From NCBI RefSeq assembly GCF_009796825.1, contig NZ_CP047030.1, forward strand, positions 2,813,001-2,877,000: a stretch of 64,000 bases of DNA, written 5' to 3'. The number at the start of each line of letters is the position of its first letter. The first letter of the stretch is position 1. Below the pieces are notes generated by a model, which was given only the letters and a program-made list of their open reading frames with translations, did not search any database and had not been told where the DNA came from. Source of the stretch: Algibacter sp. L3A6. GTDB taxonomy: Bacteria > Bacteroidota > Bacteroidia > Flavobacteriales > Flavobacteriaceae. Positions 1 through 9,702 of this stretch are shown here, piece after piece. Position numbers and translations under genes: made by a program.

Positions 1-1
1 T

Positions 2-265
2 AAAAATCCAATAAACTATACCCACTTAAAATCGCATAGCGAACGTATTGTACAATTCCATAGACTTGTGCTATTAATGAATATAGAGCAAGAACATGGT
101 GGAGGAAACAATTCTAAAGGTGTAATTAAATTATACAATTTTGGTTTACGTATGGGCTTAAGTCACGAGTCTATCACTAAAGTACTTTATTTAATGGAGA
201 GTTTCCCGAATAAAATTGTACCACCAGATGTTTTAATAGATATATTTAAAACACAGTATAATTAA
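2..265 (+). CDS. C-terminal end of an unidentified protein, cut by the window start
   Basis: The frame is open from base 2 to the TAA at 263-265, so the gene begins outside the window. A GTG at 68 could serve as a start, but the coherent reading continues upstream of it, so I treat the gene as truncated by the window and not short. The visible 87 residues are soluble and mixed in composition, with a GGGNNSKG loop and a helical end (LIDIFKTQYN). I do not recognise the family. It converges with uvrB, and the 133-nt spacer is AT-rich with a directly repeated ACACAGTATAATTAAAAA just after the stop. Confidence 0.6.
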   Translation, partial: KNPINYTHLKSHSERIVQFHRLVLLMNIEQEHGGGNNSKGVIKLYNFGLRMGLSHESITKVLYLMESFPNKIVPPDVLIDIFKTQYN

Positions 266-398
266 AAACACAGTATAATTAAAAAGACAGTATACTTTAT
301 AAAATAACATCCTATCACTCATTCTTTTTTCCTTTAAGGAAAAGCTATTAAGTGTTAATTTTAGTTGAAAAGTATAGGATTATAGAAAAGCTAAAGAT

Positions 399-2402
399 TT
401 AATTCTTTAGCTTTTCTAGTTTATCTTGAGATGCTTTAATTTCGTCACGTAGTTTAGCTGCAACTAAAAAGTCTAATGCTTTTGCAGCTTCTTCCATAAG
501 TTTGCGTTTCTCTCTAATTTTCTTTTCTAATTCACCTTTGGTTAAATACTCACTCTCTGGCTCAGCGGCTTTAGCAGCTTCTAGCTCATAACTGTAAGTA
601 CTTACCGAATTTTTGGTTAATACATTATCTAAACTTTTGTTTAGTGCTGTTGGTGTGATGTTGAATTTGGTATTGTAGGCAATTTGTTTCTCACGACGGT
701 AATCGGTTTCGTCCATCGTTTTCTGCATACTTTTAGTGATTTTATCTGCATACATTATGGCTCTTCCGTTAAGGTTTCTAGCGGCACGACCAACGGTTTG
801 CGTTAAAGATCTTGCCGAACGCAAGAAGCCTTCTTTATCGGCATCTAAAATAGCGACTAGAGATACTTCTGGTAAATCTAAACCTTCACGAAGTAAGTTT
901 ACACCAACCAAAACATCAAATAAGCCTTTACGTAAATCTTGCATAATTTCAACACGCTCCAAAGTATCAACATCACTATGGATGTAACGACAACGTATTT
1001 GAATACGGTCTAAATATTTGGTTAACTCCTCTGCCATACGTTTGGTAAGTGTGGTAACCAAAGTACGCTCATCTTTTTCTACACGTATTTGTATTTCTTC
1101 AATTAAATCATCAATTTGATTTAAACTTGGTCTAATTTCAATAATAGGGTCTAAAAGTCCGGTAGGTCTAATAACTTGCTCTACATAAACACCATCGGTT
1201 TTCTGTAATTCGTAATCGGCTGGTGTGGCACTTACGTATATTACTTGGTTTTGTATGGCTTCAAACTCTTCAAATTTTAAAGGTCTGTTGTCCATAGCGG
1301 CAGGTAATCTAAAGCCGTATTCTACTAAATTTTCTTTTCGACTTCTATCACCACCATACATGGCGTGAACTTGAGAAACGGTAACGTGACTTTCGTCTAC
1401 AACCATTAAATAATCGTCTGGAAAATAATCGAGTAAACAGAAAGGTCGTGTTCCTGGCTGTCTGCGGTCTAAATAGCGCGAATAGTTTTCAATACCAGAA
1501 CAGTAGCCTAATTCGCGTATCATTTCTAAATCGAATTCTGTGCGTTCTTTTAGACGTTTGGCTTCAAGATGTTTGCCTATTTCTTTAAAATAATCGTGCT
1601 GCTTAACTAAATCATCCTGAATTTCCGAAATGGCATTTTGCAAAACATCGGGAGATGTTACAAACATGTTTGCAGGATAAATAGTTATTTGTTCGTATTT
1701 TTCAACAATTTCATTAGTTTGAATATTGAAAGACTCGATTTCTTCAATCTCATCTCCAAAAAAGTGTATTCTAAAAGCATCATCCGCATAACTCGGAAAA
1801 ATATCGACAGTATCACCTTTTATTCTGAAATTTCCATGTCTAAAATCGGCTTCGGTTCTAGAATATAAACTTTGTACTAGGGTATGAAGGAGTTTGGTTC
1901 GTGAAATTTCTTGATCTTGCTTTAATGAAATTACGTTTTTCTGAAATTCGACAGGGTTTCCAATACCGTAAATACAAGATACCGATGCAATAACAATAAC
2001 ATCACGACGTCCAGAAAGTAGGGAAGAGGTTGCGCTTAAACGCATTTTCTCTATTTCTTCATTTATAGATAAATCTTTTTCGATGTACACTCCAGAAACA
2101 GGAATGTAAGCTTCTGGTTGATAATAATCGTAATAAGACACAAAATACTCAACAGCATTATTAGGAAAAAACTGTTTAAACTCGGAGTATAACTGCGCTG
2201 CCAAAGTTTTATTATGCGCTAAAATTAGAGTTGGGCGTTGTACTTCTTCTATAACATTTGCAATAGTAAATGTTTTACCAGACCCAGTAACCCCTAATAA
2301 AGTTTGATATTTTTCATCGGCATTTAAACCTGCCGCTAATTGTTTAATTGCGTTTGGTTGATCGCCTGTTGGCTTAAATTCTGATTCAATTTTAAACTTC
2401 AT
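399..2402 (-). CDS. uvrB: UvrABC excinuclease subunit B
   Basis: DNA-damage recognition helicase of nucleotide excision repair. It is loaded by UvrA, verifies the lesion and recruits UvrC. The 667-residue length is normal. Visible motifs are Walker A GVTGSGKT at about residues 37-44, the beta-hairpin region YDYYQPEAYIP at about 91-101 that clamps the strand, a DESH Walker B-type motif near 337, the helicase motif QTVGRAARN in the C-terminal half, and a UVR domain (ELEKKIREKRKLMEEAAKAL) in the last 40 residues that contacts UvrC. It starts 27 nt after the stop of the giant surface-protein gene upstream on the same strand, so read-through is possible. A TAATTTTG box lies almost on top of the ATG. 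Confidence 0.97.
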   Translation of the reverse strand: MKFKIESEFKPTGDQPNAIKQLAAGLNADEKYQTLLGVTGSGKTFTIANVIEEVQRPTLILAHNKTLAAQLYSEFKQFFPNNAVEYFVSYYDYYQPEAYIPVSGVYIEKDLSINEEIEKMRLSATSSLLSGRRDVIVIASVSCIYGIGNPVEFQKNVISLKQDQEISRTKLLHTLVQSLYSRTEADFRHGNFRIKGDTVDIFPSYADDAFRIHFFGDEIEEIESFNIQTNEIVEKYEQITIYPANMFVTSPDVLQNAISEIQDDLVKQHDYFKEIGKHLEAKRLKERTEFDLEMIRELGYCSGIENYSRYLDRRQPGTRPFCLLDYFPDDYLMVVDESHVTVSQVHAMYGGDRSRKENLVEYGFRLPAAMDNRPLKFEEFEAIQNQVIYVSATPADYELQKTDGVYVEQVIRPTGLLDPIIEIRPSLNQIDDLIEEIQIRVEKDERTLVTTLTKRMAEELTKYLDRIQIRCRYIHSDVDTLERVEIMQDLRKGLFDVLVGVNLLREGLDLPEVSLVAILDADKEGFLRSARSLTQTVGRAARNLNGRAIMYADKITKSMQKTMDETDYRREKQIAYNTKFNITPTALNKSLDNVLTKNSVSTYSYELEAAKAAEPESEYLTKGELEKKIREKRKLMEEAAKALDFLVAAKLRDEIKASQDKLEKLKN

Positions 2403-2429
2403 TTTACAAAATTACGCAAAATAAATGTG

Positions 2430-5400
2430 TTATCTTTTTAAAGTGAAATGTCCGCTAAAATGTCGTCCATCTTCTAGCTGAACATTAAACCAATAATCAT
2501 CAGAAGGTAAAGGATTTCCATTAAATGTACCATCCCAACCTGTTGAACCTGCTAAGAATTGTTTAAGTAGTTTTCCATAACGATCGTAAATAAAGATTAA
2601 CGAGTTTGGTTGTGTTTGAGCGTTTAAGCCTTTTACTTGCCAATAATCATTATAACTATCGCCGTTTGGTGTAAAGAATTTAGCATAGCCAATTACCGAA
2701 ATATCTAATTCTGTAGTTCCGCAAACATCATCCTTTACATAAATGGTGTAAAAGCCTGGACGTACATTTGTAAACACGGGTTCTGCTTGGTAAGTAATAA
2801 AGTTTGAGCCCTCATCGCGTAAGGCATACTCATAATCTCCAGAACCTAAATTTTTAGTATCGATAGTAACGGAGTTGTTGTTAGAGATATCTACAATAGT
2901 AACATCGTCTTGAGTAATATTTGCAGACTCCGAAGCTGTAACTATAATATCACGTGTGCGTGAGCATCCTGTTCCATCTGTTTTAGTAAGCGTTACCGTA
3001 TATGTTCCGGCAACAGATACATTGTCTAGAGTAGGCTGGTTAGATAAAAATGTACCATCCTCAAAATACCACTCGTAAGTAAAACTATCGATTACACTAG
3101 CTTCAATAGGATCTAAGTTTACACTGAAAGTTGGGTCTGAGGTACAAACAATTAAGGGAGAATCTACAGTGAAATCTGGAAGTGGGTTTACAACTAATTC
3201 TATAGTAGTTATTGCGATACAGTTTGTGTTAGCCGAATTAGTAACTTCAACTAAAATATTTTGAGATTCTGAATTTAAAGGATTTGGTAAAGATGAATTT
3301 GTTACAGAAAGGCCAGATTCGTCTAAATATGTATAATTGATATTCATACCGGTTTGCGCTCCTAAAACGGTACTAGAAAAGTTAGAGGTGTCAAAAGGAA
3401 ATATACCATCATCATCAATGTCTCCAACTTCACCATCGCATACAATAATTGGGGTTATCGGGTTAGCAATAGGGCTTTCGTCTACTATAAATTCTACTGC
3501 GGTTTCATCGAAACATGGTCCGTCGGGAGCCGAAGATGTTGCATTTGTAACTCGAATCGTTATGGTTTGATTGCTTGTTAGAAATGTAGATGAAATTGGA
3601 CTAATAACAGGAGTGCCATCAGAATATAATAGAGGGTCTCCAGCGGTATCAAAATACGAAATATTAAAATTCGCACGGTTTTGTGTTCCTAAAATATCGC
3701 TTTCTAAATTAGAAGTATCGAAAGGGTAGGCGCCATCAGAATCATCATCGCATGCTCTGGTAATTGTAACAGGATTCGCAATTGGTAAAGTTTCTACGGT
3801 TAATAAAATATGGCCGCCTAAACCTAAACAATCATTAGATATAGAGCTATCTACACGTACGTAAATTATTTGCGAATTTGGATACCCAATATTTCTGTAA
3901 TTCGAGATATCTGTAATTTCATTTATTTCTGCTAAAGCATCTGCTTCATTTCTATAATATCTTGGTGGTAAAGGGTTTTGTCCAGCAGGAATTAAACTTA
4001 ATAAAGTTGTATTTACACTACTAAAATCGAATGTGGCTATACCATCTCTTTGGTTATTGTTTGCTGTATCATTTCCGTCAATATCAAGAAAATCATCACA
4101 TTGATTAAACGTAATGGATAGGCTGGAAGGGATTATTGTAGTTGAAACATTAAGTTGAATTTCTGCAATATTCCCGCAGTTAAGTGCATTTTCGACCCTG
4201 GACCAAACTATATCGTTACTAATTGTTCTATTTATAAAAGTAGTTGGGTCTGCAATAAAATCAGGGCTCGTCTCATCTCCTAATTTAGCGGAAGCTTCAG
4301 TTAAATAATAGCTGAATGTTTCGTTTATAGCATTTGATGAAATTTCATCATTAGCTTCGGTTAAATTGAAATAACTATAACCAAGTGTTGATGGATCGTC
4401 GTCGTCACATTGAATTAAAACAACAGGTGTATTTACTGTAGGTAGTGTATTTACAGTAAGGGACATACTTTCTGAATATAAGCCACAGCTATTTCCCGTT
4501 CTATCTAATTTTAGACGGTATTGATTGTTGTTAAATGTTAAAGGTGTATTAATAATAGTTAGAGTTGTGGTTTGTGAGTTGCTGTAACTGGTATCATCAA
4601 CAACGGTGTTCCAAGTGGTGCCATCAGTACTTATTTCCCATTGAAATGTTTCAGCCTCATCTGAATTTACTGTAATAGAAGCATCATAAGATTCACAAAC
4701 GGTAACATCGAGAGGTTGAGTTGTAATCGATAAGGGAGCAATAGTTGAATAATTTGAATTAGGAAGCGTGTATCCGTCTGAAGCATTAGTTACTAGTCCG
4801 TTAATGTCTACTGTAATCGTTGCAGTGTCTCCAAGGTAGTTATCCGTATTTGCATCTGAAAACCCGGCCTCAATAACATCGAAACATGTATCTCCGTCGG
4901 CATCTAAATCAATATAGCTAAATACAGTGTCGTTGTCAAAATCACTTAGAGTATATCCTATTTGGTTACTGTCAGCTGAGGTTTCTGCGGTATCTGCCCA
5001 TCCGTTTGTTCCAAAGTTAGGGCTATCATCAATACCGTTTAAATCGCTATCGGATAAATTTGTGCCTAATACACCCGTTTCAACTAAATCATAAATACCA
5101 TCATTATCACTATCTAAATCATGATAATCAGTTACACCATCGTTGTCTGTGTCTATTGGTAATGCTGTAATGTCATAAACATCATCCAATCCGTTAGAAT
5201 CTGCATCAATATTAGACAACGCTGCAAATTGACCTTGGTTTTCTATAAAATCTGGAATACCATCGTTATCACTATCTAAATCTAAACTGTCTTCTATGCC
5301 GTCTAAGTCATTATCTTTTCCAACGCAAGTTGCAGCAATTTGAAAAGCGGCTTGGTTACTATTAGTATCTGAAATGTTTTTATGAATGTAAGTTATCTGG

Positions 5401-7583
5401 TCTACACCATTTGCTGAAAAACTGAACGTTCCTGTTCCAAAAGCTAGTGTTGATGCTGGTTTAAATCGAATTTCAAAAGCTGAAATTTGGGTGATTCCTG
5501 TTTCGTAAACGCCATCAAAATTAGTGTCTATTAAAAGTTGATCATCAGTATCTAAAAGAGTAATAGTTCTTGTATTAGGTACACGGATAATAAATTCTTG
5601 ATTGGTACCGAGTGTGCCACCACCTGTAAAGGTGTTACTAGGATAGTCTATGAGTAAATTAAGAGCGTGATTAAAATTAAGTTGGTAGGTTATACTACTT
5701 TCTGGATTCCCGTTTTTAGGAGATGTATCACTGATGAAAACACCATCGTTAGTTCCTGAAATTGGAGTTGCAGCTGTGTTGTCAATTACTGTTGTGTTTC
5801 CTGTAAAAGAATATGATCCTACTGGAATAATACCACTGTTAATATTTGATAAATTTATAATTTGATTGCCATAAGATTCGGAACAGTTTAAAATACCATC
5901 GTTATCATTGTCAATATCGATATTGTCAGGAATGCCATCACTATCCACGTCATCTGGGCATATACTAACAGGTACCTCTAGAGATTCGAGAGTAAGACCG
6001 GAGCATAATAATTGGCCAACAAGTTTATAGGTTCCAGAAAGTGTAGGTGTGTATTGAAGCGAAGTCGCTCCTGTTGAAGTGTAACCACTGCTAGAACCAT
6101 CATCAAAAAACCATTCAACACTATCAAAATTACCCATATTAGCAACTTCTAATGTTACGTTTGGGATACAGTTTCCTAAAGTTTCAAAAACAGCGTTAAA
6201 ATTAATTTCAGGAGGTGTAGGGAAACCTGAATAAAAACTTCCCGAAGTTGCAGAACCATTAGAGTTAAAATAGGCGCAGTACAATTCGTCTGTACTTTGA
6301 ACAGAAATGTTTCCGGTTAAGCCTAACACTTTATATGTTACGTAGTCCGGTTTTCCTGTAACTGCAATTGGGCCGGTTGTAGAAAAATTACTTAAAGCAG
6401 TATTATTAACAGTAACTGTTGCTCCAACCTTGGTAACAATAGAAATTCCTCCATCGAAAATGGTACTTCCTATAGATTCAATAGCTGCAATATTATTTAG
6501 ATTACCACGTGTTTCGCAACTTAATGGTGGTACAAAATACATACCTTGGTTAGCTTCGTTAGTTGTAGCTCCAACTCCTTGATAAGCAAAAACGGGCTGA
6601 GAGGTTTCTACATACATATTACCATTGAGATATTGGTCGCCTTCAATTAAATAATAATCTCCTGCATTAATAGTAACAACGGCTGTATTACCATTTATAC
6701 TTACAGAAGTATTATTGTAGTGTGCTACAAGTAGAATATTTTCCCAATTATTACTACCTCCTCCTTTTACAAAAATATATTCGGTGCCTACTTTATCTAG
6801 ACCCACAATTTGATCGATACCATAATCTCTACCGTTTCCGTTATGGAAACTACCATTTGCAGATCCGCAGTTTACAACAATGGGTTTGTCAGCATTAATT
6901 AAAGCTCCAATTAACCCATCTTTGTTAATCGTGCTTTCGTTGCTATTTGTTGCTATTGTATAACTTTCTCCTTTGTTTAAAGTTGTTGTTATAGGTGTTG
7001 TTCCAGAATAATTTTCAATAATTAAACCAGTTGGCAAATCGCTAAATATAACTTCAGTATTATCTTCTGTCGCCATTACGGAAACAAAGTTGAGGTAATT
7101 ATCTTGTGGATTCTCGTTGGTATAACTTCCGACTCTAAAAGTTTGACCAAGAGCAGCTGCTCCTTTACTAACTAAAGCTCCTGCTTGTGCATTATTACCA
7201 GCATTCATTCTAACCGAAACATAAATTACTCCTTCGGCTTCAACAATGTATCCACGATTGTTAACAACGGTACTTGTTTGTGATGAAGGAATAAATAACT
7301 GTCCATTACCAGAACCAAGTGATATTACTTGAGGTGATGCATTAGAAACAATGCCCGTTATATATGCTGATGCTGGCTGACCGATAGGCGTGATAGTATA
7401 TGATACATTTGTTGCCGAAGGTGTCGATACATAAATATATTGATCTAAAGGAGCTGAATTATCTGGATTTGCAGATGTTAAAGGTGGTATAAAGTGTGTT
7501 TTACTTAATTGAGCAAAACCTGATAAAGAGAAAAGAAATATAACTAAAAATGATACTTTTTTTAAAAACGCCAATTTATTCAT
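2430..7583 (-). CDS. Giant T9SS type B surface protein with IgGFc-binding-like and thrombospondin type 3-like regions
   Basis: A secreted, probably cell-surface protein of 1717 residues. It has a signal peptide (residues 1-25, ending SGFAQ). Residues ~30-460 resemble the IgGFc-binding N-terminal region found in many flavobacterial surface proteins. Calcium-binding-type acidic repeats (DSDGIPDNIDIDNDNDGI, DLDSDNDGIPDF, DTDNDGVTDYHDLDSDNDG) occur near 545-570 and 810-930. Ig-like or PKD-like segments follow, with a recurring CDDD motif. The last ~85 residues form a gliding-motility-associated C-terminal domain (FFTPNGDSYND ... FIYDRYGKLL ... DDYWFNV), the T9SS type B signal. The family assignment of the middle is inferred from motif style; the sorting domain and acidic repeats are directly visible. 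Likely roles are adhesion or gliding, but no ligand can be assigned. Confidence 0.88.
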   Translation of the reverse strand: MNKLAFLKKVSFLVIFLFSLSGFAQLSKTHFIPPLTSANPDNSAPLDQYIYVSTPSATNVSYTITPIGQPASAYITGIVSNASPQVISLGSGNGQLFIPSSQTSTVVNNRGYIVEAEGVIYVSVRMNAGNNAQAGALVSKGAAALGQTFRVGSYTNENPQDNYLNFVSVMATEDNTEVIFSDLPTGLIIENYSGTTPITTTLNKGESYTIATNSNESTINKDGLIGALINADKPIVVNCGSANGSFHNGNGRDYGIDQIVGLDKVGTEYIFVKGGGSNNWENILLVAHYNNTSVSINGNTAVVTINAGDYYLIEGDQYLNGNMYVETSQPVFAYQGVGATTNEANQGMYFVPPLSCETRGNLNNIAAIESIGSTIFDGGISIVTKVGATVTVNNTALSNFSTTGPIAVTGKPDYVTYKVLGLTGNISVQSTDELYCAYFNSNGSATSGSFYSGFPTPPEINFNAVFETLGNCIPNVTLEVANMGNFDSVEWFFDDGSSSGYTSTGATSLQYTPTLSGTYKLVGQLLCSGLTLESLEVPVSICPDDVDSDGIPDNIDIDNDNDGILNCSESYGNQIINLSNINSGIIPVGSYSFTGNTTVIDNTAATPISGTNDGVFISDTSPKNGNPESSITYQLNFNHALNLLIDYPSNTFTGGGTLGTNQEFIIRVPNTRTITLLDTDDQLLIDTNFDGVYETGITQISAFEIRFKPASTLAFGTGTFSFSANGVDQITYIHKNISDTNSNQAAFQIAATCVGKDNDLDGIEDSLDLDSDNDGIPDFIENQGQFAALSNIDADSNGLDDVYDITALPIDTDNDGVTDYHDLDSDNDGIYDLVETGVLGTNLSDSDLNGIDDSPNFGTNGWADTAETSADSNQIGYTLSDFDNDTVFSYIDLDADGDTCFDVIEAGFSDANTDNYLGDTATITVDINGLVTNASDGYTLPNSNYSTIAPLSITTQPLDVTVCESYDASITVNSDEAETFQWEISTDGTTWNTVVDDTSYSNSQTTTLTIINTPLTFNNNQYRLKLDRTGNSCGLYSESMSLTVNTLPTVNTPVVLIQCDDDDPSTLGYSYFNLTEANDEISSNAINETFSYYLTEASAKLGDETSPDFIADPTTFINRTISNDIVWSRVENALNCGNIAEIQLNVSTTIIPSSLSITFNQCDDFLDIDGNDTANNNQRDGIATFDFSSVNTTLLSLIPAGQNPLPPRYYRNEADALAEINEITDISNYRNIGYPNSQIIYVRVDSSISNDCLGLGGHILLTVETLPIANPVTITRACDDDSDGAYPFDTSNLESDILGTQNRANFNISYFDTAGDPLLYSDGTPVISPISSTFLTSNQTITIRVTNATSSAPDGPCFDETAVEFIVDESPIANPITPIIVCDGEVGDIDDDGIFPFDTSNFSSTVLGAQTGMNINYTYLDESGLSVTNSSLPNPLNSESQNILVEVTNSANTNCIAITTIELVVNPLPDFTVDSPLIVCTSDPTFSVNLDPIEASVIDSFTYEWYFEDGTFLSNQPTLDNVSVAGTYTVTLTKTDGTGCSRTRDIIVTASESANITQDDVTIVDISNNNSVTIDTKNLGSGDYEYALRDEGSNFITYQAEPVFTNVRPGFYTIYVKDDVCGTTELDISVIGYAKFFTPNGDSYNDYWQVKGLNAQTQPNSLIFIYDRYGKLLKQFLAGSTGWDGTFNGNPLPSDDYWFNVQLEDGRHFSGHFTLKR

Positions 7584-7822
7584 TTACAGTTATGGTAGTT
7601 AATGTTAATCTTTATTTTGAGAGCCTCGAAAGGTTAAATATAACCTTTAATAATATTAGACTGAAAAAATATAGTTTGGTTTATTCTTAATTTTGATAAA
7701 TTTAATAAAGAGTAAATATTTCTGTAACTTTATGTTTTTGAGTAGTTTAGAATTGAGTTTGACTTTAGGTTCTGTATGTGTTTGATTTAAAGTGATTTAT
7801 GGGTGTGTGCTTAATGTAAAAC

Positions 7823-7856
7823 AAAAAAAAGGTAGCGTTTCTCAGAAAGCTACCTT
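7823..7856 (-). terminator. Rho-independent terminator of the DUF2807 gene
   Basis: Read on the minus strand, AAGGTAGC (7849-7856) pairs with GCTACCTT (7829-7836). An inner TTTCT/AGAAA extension is present, and a T-run follows (7823-7830). It lies 19 nt after the stop of the gene ending at 7875. Confidence 0.8.
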
Positions 7857-7874
7857 AATTAATTTTGTGTTGAA

Positions 7875-8720
7875 TTATTTTACTTTTTTCTGAATTTTAG
7901 ATGTGTTCGCTAGTTTGTTTACAATAATTTGAGGATCATTGTAAAGATACAGCGAACTTGCTCCAGAAATTTCTACAGCTATAGTATCTGTAACTTCTAA
8001 TATGGCTTCACTAGCAATTTCAGAAATTAAATCACAATTTTTAATAGTGAAGTTTTTACCTGTAAACTGTGCGTTATTGTCTGTTCTAAGTGTTAAGTTA
8101 TCACAGCTACCTTCAATTTCAGCATTTGCTCTTTGATATAAATCGGCTTTCAAAATTGGTGAATTGATTAAAGCTTCTAATCTGCTGTTTCCGTTTAAAA
8201 TAACTTTAGATGTTTTTGCAGTTACATTCAATTTCGTTTTAGATTTATCTAATCCTTCAAAATTGAAGTTTTCCGTTTTTATTGTCAGCCCAGCTTCAGA
8301 ATTACCCGATGTAATTAATGTCATGTTATCTGCATTAATTGTAGATAGACCATGTACTTCCGCATCATCGCGAGTTTCAATGGTTGTTAAAAAATCATCG
8401 TAAGCAATTTTTATGTTCAATCTTTTTTTTGAGGTAACACGTTTTGTTAAATCGATATTAAGTACGCTATCTCTAACGTTAAGAACAAAAAACTCATGCA
8501 AGTTTTCATCAGTCTCTATTTCAACATATGGTTCTTTGGAGTAAACTAAATCAATTTCAAAATCTTCATCAACTATAACGGTTTTAAAAGAGTTTACGGG
8601 AGTTTGTTGTATTGTTACATTTCTATTACCTTTTACTTTTTCTACACTTTGGGCTTGGCCCAAAAAACAAATACTTATTACTATTAGTAGTGTAAGGGAT
8701 TTTTGTTTCATTTTGTACAT
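7875..8720 (-). CDS. Secreted DUF2807 (putative auto-transporter adhesin, head GIN domain) protein
   Basis: A 281-residue exported protein. The N-terminal signal peptide (MKQKSLTLLIVISICFLGQAQ) begins at the second Met; the ATG at 8720 adds three residues and is equally possible. The rest is a repetitive beta-solenoid-like sequence with rungs such as ETRDDAEVHGLSTINADNMT and short Asn/Asp turns, as in the DUF2807/GIN family. The family has no established biochemical activity and is usually periplasmic or surface-located. It is the first of two GIN proteins placed after the PspC and PadR genes, which suggests an envelope function. A TATCTTTG box on the minus strand at 8737-8744 and its own terminator indicate it can be transcribed alone. 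Confidence 0.85.
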   Translation of the reverse strand: MYKMKQKSLTLLIVISICFLGQAQSVEKVKGNRNVTIQQTPVNSFKTVIVDEDFEIDLVYSKEPYVEIETDENLHEFFVLNVRDSVLNIDLTKRVTSKKRLNIKIAYDDFLTTIETRDDAEVHGLSTINADNMTLITSGNSEAGLTIKTENFNFEGLDKSKTKLNVTAKTSKVILNGNSRLEALINSPILKADLYQRANAEIEGSCDNLTLRTDNNAQFTGKNFTIKNCDLISEIASEAILEVTDTIAVEISGASSLYLYNDPQIIVNKLANTSKIQKKVK

Positions 8721-8736
8721 TAATTAAATATCTGAA

Positions 8737-8744
8737 CAAAGATA
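8737..8744 (-). promoter_or_regulatory. Candidate flavobacterial -7 box (TATCTTTG)
   Basis: The minus strand reads TATCTTTG, matching the Bacteroidota consensus TAnnTTTG, about 16 nt before the ATG at 8720. The only TTG-type upstream element is 15 nt away, shorter than the usual 17-23, so this is a candidate only. Confidence 0.4.
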
Positions 8745-8814
8745 AAACAAAAACCATCCCAAACTTATATTTAGTCCGGAATGGCTCTATTTTAAAGGCA
8801 AATAATGGCCTAAA

Positions 8815-9543
8815 TTACTTCTTAGTTATGTTTCCTGAAGAGTTTTTCGATTTATCTACTTTTTCCGGATCACCATAATATTTGATATCACCACCGCTTG
8901 TAGCTTTGGCAACTAATATTTTTTCGGTGTTTACACTTATATCTGCACCGCTAGTAACTTTTACATTACTGTATTGTGCAATAAGTTCTTCGGCTTCAAT
9001 ATCACTTCCGCTAGTCGCTTCTGCATTAAGTTTTTCTGTTTTGCCAGATAAATTTAAATCGCTTCCACTTGTAGATTTACAGTTTAAAACTTTGGTGTTT
9101 AGTTTTAAAGACATATCGCTACCGCTTGTTGTTTTTAAATCTAGTTCTTCTACTGTAATAGTGTTGGTCGATACCACATCACTACCACTAGTTGCTATAA
9201 TATTAGCGATTGTTTTAAAACTTACCGTTACTTTTTTTGCAACAGATTTACCAATGCTTTCTGCAGTATGGATTTTTAAAACACCATCTACAACTTCAGT
9301 AATAATAAGCTCTTGTAAATTTTCATCGGTTTCAACAATAATACTTTCGTTGTCACTTTGTGTAAGGTAAACGTCTAAGCCTTCGGTGGCTTTAATGGTT
9401 GAAAACGGTTCGGTAACCATTCGAGTTTCTGTTTTTACGTTACCATTTCCTTTAACGCCAGAATGCATGTTGATGTTGAAGTTACACGAGAATAAGCATA
9501 AACTTAAAAGTGTTGTGACTATAATTTTTGTTAGAGTTGCCAT
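8815..9543 (-). CDS. DUF2807 head-GIN lipoprotein with six TSGSD rungs
   Basis: A 242-residue protein with a lipoprotein-type leader (LLSLCLFSCNFN, putative lipid Cys at about residue 20). The C-terminal half carries six near-identical turns, TSGSDV, TSGSDM, TSGSDL, TSGSDI, TSGADI and TSGGDI, spaced about 18-21 residues apart. This is the pattern expected of successive coils of a right-handed beta-helix. The family is DUF2807; no enzymatic role is known. It follows the PspC gene by 159 nt on the same strand and is probably part of the same envelope-related cluster. The regular TSGSD ladder is more perfect than in its neighbour at 7875-8720. Confidence 0.87.
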   Translation of the reverse strand: MATLTKIIVTTLLSLCLFSCNFNINMHSGVKGNGNVKTETRMVTEPFSTIKATEGLDVYLTQSDNESIIVETDENLQELIITEVVDGVLKIHTAESIGKSVAKKVTVSFKTIANIIATSGSDVVSTNTITVEELDLKTTSGSDMSLKLNTKVLNCKSTSGSDLNLSGKTEKLNAEATSGSDIEAEELIAQYSNVKVTSGADISVNTEKILVAKATSGGDIKYYGDPEKVDKSKNSSGNITKK

Positions 9544-9702
9544 AGTTATTCGTTTTTTGATTGATGAAAGTTTGTGTTGTACTTTATTTATAATTCAAAT
9601 ATCTTTTAAAAAGCGTTTGATTAAAACTTTAAATACCTGAATTGTTGTTTTAGGTTGATGAATTGATGTTTAGCAATCTTTTGATATAAAACATTGCAAT
9701 TA

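Noticed and set aside
8882..9370. Long plus-strand frame opposite the TSGSD lipoprotein gene
   Set aside because: It is the complement of a clear repeat-rich coding region and lacks a signal, start context or family.
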